DNA of 64,000 nucleotides, from assembly GCF_024809975.1 (NCBI RefSeq), contig NZ_JANUDY010000003.1, positions 186,001-250,000 on the forward strand, written 5' to 3'. Of the stretch, positions 1 to 5,054 are shown piece after piece. The number at the start of each line of letters is the position of its first letter. Positions within the stretch are counted from its first letter, which is position 1. Under the pieces are notes generated by a model. The model was not told the DNA's origin. It did no database searches and was given only the letters and a program-made list of their open reading frames with translations. The translations under genes were made by a program, and so were the position numbers. The DNA is from Comamonas sp. BIGb0152 (GTDB lineage Bacteria > Pseudomonadota > Gammaproteobacteria > Burkholderiales > Burkholderiaceae_C).

Positions 1-1
1 A

Positions 2-154
2 AAGCGCGACATCATCGGCTTGGCCCTGCAAGAAATGCTTGCGCGACAAGCGCTACAGCCCCAAGCCAGGTCAGGTGCTGTAGCCGTCATCAGTCGCATG
101 GTGCGGCGGTTAAGCAGCAACATCATCTCCTGGCGACGAATACCGACTTGCTAG
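2..154 (+). CDS. C-terminal end of an unidentified ORF, cut by the window start
   Basis: An open frame enters at the window edge and stops with TAG at 152-154, giving the last 50 codons of a protein. It begins KRDIIGLALQEMLARQ and ends IISWRRIPTC. The first residues resemble the second helix of ribbon-helix-helix DNA-binding proteins, but that is only a pattern impression. The latter half has mixed codon use and could be non-coding. Too little is visible to name a function; it may equally be an accidental open frame. Confidence 0.3.
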   Translation, partial: KRDIIGLALQEMLARQALQPQARSGAVAVISRMVRRLSSNIISWRRIPTC

Positions 155-373
155 CATTTCCATGCCCGAGCCTGGAGTGCTGCCCCTTTGCCCATCGCTT
201 GCCGCTGTGCGCGACCACAGCCGTTCCGTCAAAGCCCGGCCTGGCCCGATGCTGGTGTGCTTCGTGCGTGGCAGATCAGGGCAAAAAATACAAAGGCCCA
301 GGCCAAAACATGGGCCCAAAGCCAAGCCGCGTGCGAGCTACACAGGAGCCTCTAGCCCCCGTGCAATCCCGCA
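155..373. other. Non-coding stretch before the small membrane-protein gene
   Basis: No convincing gene is seen on either strand. The only structure noted is a possible minus-strand terminator near 284-316. The open frames crossing here have no ribosome binding site or recognisable protein pattern. Confidence 0.4.
284..316 (-). terminator. Possible intrinsic terminator of the small membrane-protein gene
   Basis: On the minus strand a stem GGCCCA/TGGGCC with a 10-nt loop is followed by TTTGTATTTTTTG. It lies about 60 bases beyond the stop codon at 374. The stem is short, so the call is tentative. Confidence 0.4.
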
Positions 374-748
374 CTATTTCGTGGCCGCAAAGCGCACAAG
401 ATTTTGAATATCGCTATTCCAGCCCTCCACCGCCAGCTTTTCGCCACCGTGGAAAAGCACATCGGCCTTGATCGTCTTCTTGGAGTAAAACGAGCCGGCA
501 ATGGCAATAACCAGTCCGATCAGCGAACCCATTGGCCCAAAGACCAGCCAGCCCACCAGCATGAGCATGGGAATGCCAATCAGAAGGCTAAAAACGGAGA
601 ACTTGGTCTCTTTATTGACCTCGGAGTTCACCGATGCGACCTCACTGGCTGCAAACGATTTCTCGACGGCGCCGTTGATGTAAAGCCGATTGTCTTGACC
701 CACATACGCCTTGCCATGGACGCCAAAGCTACCACCTGTAATCTTCAT
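374..748 (-). CDS. Small membrane protein of unknown function
   Basis: A 124-residue protein that I do not recognise. The first 50 residues are soluble-looking and contain GKAYVGQDNRLYINGAVEK. Two hydrophobic segments at about 51-70 and 73-87, separated by a Gly-Pro-Met-Gly turn, look like a membrane hairpin. A basic SKKTIKAD stretch and a short polar C-terminus follow. The start is supported by GAGGG just upstream of the ATG on the minus strand. It is divergent from the serine hydrolase gene. With no signal peptide, both ends probably face the cytoplasm. No function is proposed. Confidence 0.65.
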   Translation of the reverse strand: MKITGGSFGVHGKAYVGQDNRLYINGAVEKSFAASEVASVNSEVNKETKFSVFSLLIGIPMLMLVGWLVFGPMGSLIGLVIAIAGSFYSKKTIKADVLFHGGEKLAVEGWNSDIQNLVRFAATK

Positions 749-938
749 GAACCCTCGTGTTGCGAAGCAGGCATGCTACCAAATGAAACTACTTTCTAGC
801 GGTTTGCCCCTTTCAAAGCGCAAGCCGCCGTGCGCCGCCGATCCGACTGCAGCGCGTCAGTGTGGCTTGCGTCTGATGAACCGCCCATGGCGCGCCCTAT
901 AAGATACTGGCATGACTACGTGTCCAGGGAGTGAGTAC

Positions 939-2279
939 ATGGCAGTACAGCAATGGTTGAAACGCGCGCCAAGCCGCATCGCCGCATCATTTTTACTGGC
1001 GGTCAATGCAATTGCGGCTCAAGCCGCGCCTCCTGCGCAATACCCGAATGCCGCAGACAGCGACCCCATCAAACTTGGCTGGATGCTAGGCTCTCCGCCG
1101 CCCGCAGACCGCATTTTGCGGTTTGAGGATGGCTCGTATTTTCGCTTTCCGGCCATGCGCTGGAGCGTTGCACACTTCCGTGAGCTGATGCCGACCGTGA
1201 ACATCTCGCGCGGACTGCAGCCGGCCGCCGCACTGCCCCAAGCATTGCGCGACGATATTGACCCGTTGGAGTTCAGGCGTCTCGATTCCGGGGAAAAGAT
1301 GAGCTGGTCGGAATCGCTGTCAGCCAACTACACCGATGGCATCGTCGTGCTGCACAAAGGCCGCTTGGTTTACGAGCGCTATTTCGGTGCCCTCCAGGCA
1401 GACGGCCAGCATGGCGCCATGTCTGTCACCAAGTCCTTCGTGGGAACATTGGCATCCATGCTTGTCGCCCAGGGGCAATTGGACCCCAGCCGTCAAGTCG
1501 CTGACTATGTGCCGGAACTCGCCGCTTCGGCCTTCGGCAGCGCGACCGTGCGCCAGGTGATGGACATGACCACGGGCATCCAGTTCAGCGAAGACTACAC
1601 CGACCCTAAAGCAGAGGTCTGGGCGCATGCGGCCGCTGGCAACCCGCTGCCCAAACCGAAAGACTTTAGCGGCCCACGCAGCTATTACGAATTCCTCAAG
1701 ACGGTCAAACCGCAAGGCCAGCACGGCGAGGCATTTGGCTACCGCACGGCCAACACCGACGCGCTGGGATGGATCATTGCGCGGGCCACCGGGCAGTCCG
1801 TTGCACAGTTATTGTCCAGCCGCATCTGGAGCCGCCTGGGCGCTGAGCAGGACGCCTATATGTCCGTCGACGCGACCGGTACACCGTTTGCAGGTGGCGG
1901 CCTGAATACCGGTCTGCGAGACCTTGCCCGCTTTGGTGAAATGGTTCGCAACAACGGCTTCTTCAACGGCCAGCAGATCATCCCCGCTGCAGCCATCGCC
2001 GACATCCGCCAAGGCGGTAAGACCTCGGATTTTGCCAAGGCCGGTTACCAACTATTGCCAGGCTCGACCTACCGCAACATGTGGTGGATCACGCACAACG
2101 ACCATGGCGCCTTCGCCGCACGCGGCGTACATGGGCAGACGCTCTATATCGATCCCAAAGCGGAAATGGTCATTGCCCGATATGGCTCGCACCCGGTTGC
2201 AGCCAACGCTGCGAACGATCCAACGTCACTGCCAGCGTTTGATGCCCTTGCGCGGCATTTAATGGCACATCCACGCTGA
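939..2279 (+). CDS. Exported serine hydrolase, beta-lactamase class C / aminohexanoate-dimer hydrolase type
   Basis: A 446-residue protein of the penicillin-binding-like serine hydrolase fold. From the ATG at 939, residues 12-30 form a Sec-type signal ending AIAAQAA, so the mature enzyme is periplasmic or secreted. The nucleophile motif SVTK (S162-K165) is intact. GYRTANTDALG near 267-277 fits the second catalytic element, with Tyr268 the likely general base. These motifs match the class C beta-lactamase-related family that includes esterases and nylon-oligomer hydrolases. The ATG at 939 is preferred over one at 912 because GGGAG lies just before it and the signal peptide then starts correctly. 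The substrate cannot be told from sequence. It appears monocistronic. Confidence 0.8.
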   Translation: MAVQQWLKRAPSRIAASFLLAVNAIAAQAAPPAQYPNAADSDPIKLGWMLGSPPPADRILRFEDGSYFRFPAMRWSVAHFRELMPTVNISRGLQPAAALPQALRDDIDPLEFRRLDSGEKMSWSESLSANYTDGIVVLHKGRLVYERYFGALQADGQHGAMSVTKSFVGTLASMLVAQGQLDPSRQVADYVPELAASAFGSATVRQVMDMTTGIQFSEDYTDPKAEVWAHAAAGNPLPKPKDFSGPRSYYEFLKTVKPQGQHGEAFGYRTANTDALGWIIARATGQSVAQLLSSRIWSRLGAEQDAYMSVDATGTPFAGGGLNTGLRDLARFGEMVRNNGFFNGQQIIPAAAIADIRQGGKTSDFAKAGYQLLPGSTYRNMWWITHNDHGAFAARGVHGQTLYIDPKAEMVIARYGSHPVAANAANDPTSLPAFDALARHLMAHPR

Positions 2280-2481
2280 CAAAGCGCATGCGCCCGCCTG
2301 GCCCGAGCGGGCAGCCAGTCCAGCAAAAAGCCGGTCCGCAAGCCGTTGACCCGGCGCCAATCAGGCAGCGTCAACCCGCTCAGGCGGCCCATTGCCCTGC
2401 CCAAATACCCGTTTGCTTTCGCATAGCGGATTTGGTCCACCCACGGTAAAAGCTGACGCAGAAAATCTTATCGTTTGCTCC
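2280..2481. other. Intergenic stretch, possible gene remnant on the minus strand
   Basis: On the minus strand a GTG-started frame at 2440 reads DQIRYAKANGYLGRAMGRL, has fairly coding-like codon use, then runs into the end of the serine hydrolase gene. It may be a decayed gene start. No family was recognised and no ribosome binding site stands out. Confidence 0.3.
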
Positions 2482-2503
2482 AAAAAAAAGGAGCCGAAGC
2501 TCC
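2482..2503 (-). terminator. Intrinsic terminator of small ORF C
   Basis: The minus strand reads GGAGCTTCGGCTCC followed by eight T residues: a perfect 5-bp stem with a UUCG loop. It sits 34 bases after the stop codon of the small gene ending at 2537, which supports that gene being a real, separately transcribed unit. Confidence 0.8.
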
Positions 2504-2536
2504 CTGCATTGCTATTTGCGCCTGAGCGCAAGATAG

Positions 2537-2680
2537 TTAGACCAAGTCAATAGCCTTTTTGGCTGGTTCCTGAGGCTTCTCAGCCGGCTTTTTATCTTCC
2601 GGCTTGGGCGTCTGTTCGGCAGCCATGGTTTTCAGGGGCGCCTGTTGCTTAGCCAGGAAGGGATTGGATAGGAATGACAT
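2537..2680 (-). CDS. Small ORF C, 47 aa, with the shared palindromic start site
   Basis: A 47-residue protein, unrecognised. It begins MSFLSNPFLAKQQAPLKT and continues as a Lys/Glu/Pro-rich tail containing PKPEDKKPAEKP and ending AIDLV. The ATG at 2680 is preceded by AGACCGGAGGTCT with a 2-nt gap, exactly as at three genes on the other strand between 3312 and 4219, and the gene has its own terminator. The hydrophobic N-terminus with Leu-Ser followed by a charged tail loosely resembles the type A proteins downstream, but the FW pair is absent, so relatedness is uncertain. No signal peptide or membrane span is seen. Confidence 0.7.
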   Translation of the reverse strand: MSFLSNPFLAKQQAPLKTMAAEQTPKPEDKKPAEKPQEPAKKAIDLV

Positions 2681-2682
2681 TT

Positions 2683-2695
2683 AGACCTCCGGTCT
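2683..2695 (-). promoter_or_regulatory. Palindromic start-site element, copy 1 (small ORF C)
   Basis: The minus strand reads AGACCGGAGGTCT. AGACC pairs with GGTCT around a GGA triloop, so GGAGGT, a strong ribosome binding site, lies in the loop and 3' arm of a hairpin. The neighbouring bases T and A extend the stem to 6 bp. Spacing to the ATG is 2 nt. Confidence 0.75.
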
Positions 2696-2702
2696 AGTTC
2701 AG

Positions 2703-2720
2703 AAGGCAAGAATCTGCCTT
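2703..2720. repeat. Inverted repeat upstream of small ORF C
   Basis: AAGGCA and TGCCTT are separated by 6 nt, just upstream of the start-site palindrome on the minus strand. It could be a 5' UTR hairpin or an operator. Function unknown. Confidence 0.4.
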
Positions 2721-3218
2721 CATGCCAACCACCGTACGCCTTTTAATAACCTTAAACCATATGCAAGCGAATACTTACTTATTTTCTACCATGAAGGACC
2801 TAAAAATGCCCGACCGAAGACCTGGATGCTGCTAAGCCATCGGGCAAGCCCAGCCTCCGCCGCCAAGGGAGATGGCAATTTCTGGGCGTTGGTGCGCAAG
2901 GGTAAGCCAGGACAAGCGCGCTACGGACCCTGCACTGCACCAAGGCAGAACGAGCGTCTAGCATCAAGGGCAGCGCTACAGCAGTTGTAGCACCCAAAGA
3001 CGCTTGAGCCAGCGATGCGAAGCATCCGCCCGGCCCATCCACCAGCAGGAATGGGCCTTGCTCTGCACAAATGCGCGGCCGGGTGCATGCCGCCAACGCG
3101 CACATCCCACCCAAGTGGCTGAGGTAAAACGACCGGCGGCAGGGCACAGCCATACCCGTTGCCACCGCGCCGAGCCCCTTGCGAGAGGAATGTAGCCAAA
3201 GACGCAAAACAGGCTATT

Positions 3219-3248
3219 TTGGCACCTCCAGGTAAGTCTTTGTGTAAT
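3219..3248 (+). promoter_or_regulatory. Candidate sigma-70 promoter of the A1-B1-A2 cluster
   Basis: TTGGCA (3219-3224) and TGTAAT (3243-3248) are separated by 18 nt, about 80 nt upstream of the A1 start codon. Assigned by eye only. Confidence 0.4.
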
Positions 3249-3298
3249 GCCGTTGTAAGGGATTAAAGAGAGTACTGTGGATCTAGGCAATCTATCTC

Positions 3299-3324
3299 GA
3301 TTTGCCACCATAGACCGGAGGTCT
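3299..3324 (+). promoter_or_regulatory. Palindromic start-site element, copy 2 (A1), with conserved upstream box
   Basis: AGACCGGAGGTCT at 3312-3324 folds as a 5-bp stem with a GGA loop, extendable to 7 bp by the flanking AT pairs. It ends 2 nt before the A1 ATG and contains the ribosome binding site. The 13 nt before it, GATTTGCCACCAT, differ at only 2 positions from the sequence before the B2 copy at 4189. The shared element is therefore 26 nt with 24 identities. Confidence 0.75.
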
Positions 3325-3326
3325 AT

Positions 3327-3503
3327 ATGCTTTTGCACCCTCTTTCAAAGCACAAGCGCAGCTTCTGGGAGCTTGTGAAATCACTCTTCTCAGCAAAAAC
3401 CCCGGAACAAGTACCCGTCATTGATCAAGGCCACAAGCTCGCCAAGGAGCCTGAAAACCTGAATCGCAAAGCGACAGTTTTCCCCGGCTCCGGTGATTTC
3501 TGA
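3327..3503 (+). CDS. Small protein A1, 58 aa, type A family (LS...FW)
   Basis: Unrecognised protein, the first gene of the small-gene cluster. It starts MLLHPLSKHKRSFWELVKSL and continues with a polar tail ending VFPGSGDF. The Leu-Ser at 6-7 followed by Phe-Trp at 13-14 recurs in the genes at 3756 and 4451, so three type A paralogues are present. The N-terminal 21 residues could form a short amphipathic helix; there is no cleavable signal. The start is fixed by the GGAGG inside the palindrome 2 nt before the ATG. B1 follows after 17 nt. No function is assigned. Confidence 0.75.
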   Translation: MLLHPLSKHKRSFWELVKSLFSAKTPEQVPVIDQGHKLAKEPENLNRKATVFPGSGDF

Positions 3504-3520
3504 CGCAGGTGGAGGCCATG

Positions 3521-3742
3521 ATGACATTCACTGACAAAACCATCTTCAGCATACGATTGCGGCAGCCGCTTCCGCAGAAAGATGTTGATAGTCGTAACGT
3601 TTCCGACGACGACTACGTGTTTCATCGCCCATTTGTCGCAGGCGCCGACGTGCAAAAGGAGACGCCAATGCAACGCATGAAAGAAAAGACAGCCCGGCTT
3701 CTCGAACAAGCTGTGCTTCAGAAAAAACCTGACCCTAATTAG
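3521..3742 (+). CDS. Small protein B1, 73 aa, type B family (DVDSRNVSDDD)
   Basis: Unrecognised protein. From the ATG at 3521 it begins MTFTDKTIFSIRLRQPLP, then has the acidic core DVDSRNVSDDD at about 21-31, a FHRPF element, and a helical, charged C-terminus with KTARLLEQAVL. About 26 of the first 38 residues match the protein at 4217. In the 11-residue core, 9 codons differ between the two genes and every change is synonymous, which shows selection on the protein. GTGGAGG lies just upstream; the adjacent ATG at 3518 is an alternative start. The TAG stop overlaps the palindrome of the next gene. No signal peptide or membrane span. Confidence 0.8.
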   Translation: MTFTDKTIFSIRLRQPLPQKDVDSRNVSDDDYVFHRPFVAGADVQKETPMQRMKEKTARLLEQAVLQKKPDPN

Positions 3743-3753
3743 ACCGGAGGTCT
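3741..3753 (+). promoter_or_regulatory. Palindromic start-site element, copy 3 (A2), overlapping the B1 stop codon
   Basis: AGACCGGAGGTCT, 2 nt before the A2 ATG. The TAG stop of B1 (3740-3742) overlaps its first bases, so a ribosome finishing B1 would sit on the hairpin and could open it, coupling A2 translation to B1. The coupling is inference from the geometry. Confidence 0.75.
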
Positions 3754-3755
3754 AT

Positions 3756-3929
3756 ATGTTTTCACTTCTTTCATACCAACGACACATGGAATTCTGGCGC
3801 GATATGCGCGACATCCTCTGGATGCCCATCGACAAAATGGAGCCGATCCTTGCTGAGGTTAAGAGTCCCCAAAAACAGCAGCCAAAGGATGATCGAGCCC
3901 GCAATAAAAAACGGAAAACCGAATGGTAA
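3756..3929 (+). CDS. Small protein A2, 57 aa, type A family
   Basis: Unrecognised protein, second type A member. It begins MFSLLSYQRHMEFWRDMRDI, with Leu-Ser at 5-6 and Phe-Trp at 13-14 as in A1. LWMPIDKMEPI follows, recalling FPWIPIP in the protein at 4451. The last 20 residues are strongly basic (NKKRKTEW at the end), unlike the acidic tail of the protein at 4451. The start is set by the palindrome-embedded GGAGG. It directly follows B1, so A1-B1-A2 is read as one operon. Confidence 0.7.
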   Translation: MFSLLSYQRHMEFWRDMRDILWMPIDKMEPILAEVKSPQKQQPKDDRARNKKRKTEW

Positions 3930-4188
3930 AAACATGCCATGGGCGCTATTGAGGCGATTACTGCATACGGGCCATCGGCGCCCGCCCTTGGGCGATATCA
4001 GGGGCACAACAAAAGCATTGCGCGTCGGTGCCCTGTTTCCTGGTTCACCAAGTCCGTTGCGCACCCTCTAAACGGCGCTGGGCGGCAAACCAAGGGCTGT
4101 CAAAGATAGTTCTCCCGCGATCAAGCAAGTGTTTGCACAGCGCGGTTTGGGGCCTTTAAAAAGTCTCGTCGGACGAGGCCATCCTCCT
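3930..4188. other. Spacer between the two small-gene groups
   Basis: A 56-codon open frame starting at 3939 (MGAIEAITAYGPSAPALGRY) is present but has no clear ribosome binding site or paralogue here, so it is not called as a gene. A weak promoter candidate lies at 4133-4161. Nothing else stands out. Confidence 0.4.
4133..4161 (+). promoter_or_regulatory. Possible promoter of the B2-A3 pair
   Basis: TTGCAC (4133-4138) and TTAAAA (4156-4161) are separated by 17 nt, about 55 nt before the B2 start codon. Assigned by eye; weak. Confidence 0.25.
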
Positions 4189-4214
4189 GATCTGCCACCC
4201 TAGACCGGAGGTCT
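4189..4214 (+). promoter_or_regulatory. Palindromic start-site element, copy 4 (B2), with conserved upstream box
   Basis: AGACCGGAGGTCT at 4202-4214 is preceded by GATCTGCCACCCT and ends 2 nt before the B2 ATG. The upstream box is shared with the A1 copy. This copy precedes a type B gene, whereas copies 2 and 3 precede type A genes, so the element belongs to the start site and not to one protein family. Confidence 0.75.
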
Positions 4215-4216
4215 GA

Positions 4217-4432
4217 ATGTCTTTCACAGACAAAATCATCTTCAATATCCAGGCAAGAACGCCCGTCCCCAAAACAGACGTGGACAGCCGCAATGTCTCT
4301 GACGATGACGACCTCTTTCACCAGCCATTTCGCACCATGGCCGAGCCTATAAATCGTTCACCGAAAACAATTTATATTGAGAAAATCGTGCGTCTCTTGC
4401 AGCAGGCCGCTGCAAACAAAGCGACGATCTAG
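4217..4432 (+). CDS. Small protein B2, 71 aa, type B family
   Basis: Unrecognised paralogue of B1. It begins MSFTDKIIFNIQARTPVP, has the invariant DVDSRNVSDDD core at about 21-31, FHQPF, and a C-terminal helix with EKIVRLLQQAA. The N-terminal half is the most conserved part of the family; the middle (about 40-52) varies. The ATG is fixed by the palindrome. A3 follows after 18 nt, so B-then-A order is repeated as in B1-A2. The gene is visibly AT-richer than the chromosomal genes on either side. Confidence 0.8.
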   Translation: MSFTDKIIFNIQARTPVPKTDVDSRNVSDDDDLFHQPFRTMAEPINRSPKTIYIEKIVRLLQQAAANKATI

Positions 4433-4450
4433 TTGCCTGAGGAGATCCAC

Positions 4451-4618
4451 ATGTTTGTATTCCCACTCTCGACAGAAGGTTCATTCTGGGCCAGCTTAAA
4501 AAGCTGGGCTTTCCCTTGGATTCCCATTCCCCAAGCGCTCGACCAGCAAGAGTGCGTTGTCAGTGATCCAGAGAAAGACGATCAAGAGCAAGATCAAAAA
4601 ATCAACCGTGATGCATAG
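4451..4618 (+). CDS. Small protein A3, 55 aa, type A family
   Basis: Unrecognised protein, third type A member. It begins MFVFPLSTEGSFWASLKSWA, with Leu-Ser at 6-7 and Phe-Trp at 12-13, then FPWIPIPQAL and an acidic tail (SDPEKDDQEQDQ). The start is chosen at the ATG 4451 because GAGGAG precedes it by a normal distance; this gene lacks the palindrome. A terminator follows about 35 bases after the stop. The opposite tail charges of A2 (basic) and A3 (acidic) could allow pairing, but that is speculation. Confidence 0.7.
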   Translation: MFVFPLSTEGSFWASLKSWAFPWIPIPQALDQQECVVSDPEKDDQEQDQKINRDA

Positions 4619-4653
4619 CGCCTGACCAGCGCAGCCGTCAGCCCTGCATTGCA

Positions 4654-4679
4654 AGCCACCTATGGGTGGCTATTTTTTG
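4654..4679 (+). terminator. Intrinsic terminator of the small-gene cluster
   Basis: AGCCACC and GGTGGCT form a 7-bp stem with a TATG loop, followed by ATTTTTTG. It closes the B2-A3 unit. Confidence 0.8.
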
Positions 4680-4792
4680 TCTTGTGAAGATGCACAACCG
4701 TGCCGCAACAATCAGCCATCGCCGATACCAAGTGGATTGATGGGTCGGATCGGGGGCGGGAAAAGGCAAACTGGAGCAGCTGCTCGGAAATG

Positions 4793-4816
4793 AAAAAACC
4801 GCCCTGAAGGCGGTTT
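4793..4816 (-). terminator. Intrinsic terminator downstream of tRNA-Val
   Basis: The minus strand reads AACCGCCTTCAGGGCGGTTTTTTC, a GC-rich stem and T run, about 80 bases past the tRNA 3' end. A second small inverted repeat (AAACCTCGGAGAGGTTT) lies at about 4829-4845. Confidence 0.75.
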
Positions 4817-4895
4817 GTTCAAAATAGAAACCTCGGAGAGGTTTCCCATCAGATCCCTGGTATCCTGAAGTCTGGTTCTCTTCAGAGGGAAAATT

Positions 4896-4972
4896 TGGTA
4901 GGCGCGATTGGACTCGAACCAACGACCCCCACCATGTCAAGGTGGTGCTCTAACCAGCTGAGCTACGCGCCT
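4896..4972 (-). tRNA. tRNA-Val (anticodon GAC)
   Basis: The minus strand gives a full 77-nt cloverleaf. The acceptor stem AGGCGCG pairs with CGCGCCT and is followed by ACCA, so the 3' CCA is encoded. The D arm has AGCTCAGCTGGTTAGAGC, the anticodon stem is CCACC/GGTGG with loop TTGACAT (anticodon GAC), and the T arm contains GGTTCGAGTCC. GAC reads GUC/GUU valine codons. Confidence 0.97.
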
Positions 4973-4988
4973 GTCGTTGAAGACTCAA

Positions 4989-4994
4989 ATTATA
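4989..4994 (-). promoter_or_regulatory. -10 element of the tRNA-Val promoter
   Basis: A perfect TATAAT on the minus strand, 17 nt before the tRNA 5' end. No good -35 match was found at ideal spacing. Confidence 0.55.
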
Positions 4995-5054
4995 GCCAGA
5001 AAAAACGGGCCAAATGGAAACTTGGGCCTTTTTTTGAAAATAGTGCTTTCGGCC

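Larger units (their letters stand above)
2696..3298. other. Gene-free stretch between the divergent small ORFs
   Basis: About 600 bases with no supported gene. Minus-strand open frames across 2800-3338 lack a ribosome binding site and any recognisable protein pattern. The part near 3200-3300 is AT-richer and holds a candidate promoter for the plus-strand small-gene cluster. Confidence 0.5.

Noticed and set aside
2800-3338. Two or three minus-strand open frames between small ORF C and A1
   Set aside because: No ribosome binding site, Cys/Arg-rich random-looking translations, and no paralogue in the cluster.
3939-4109. A 56-codon plus-strand frame between A2 and B2
   Set aside because: No ribosome binding site, no start palindrome and no similarity to A or B. 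Kept only as a remark.
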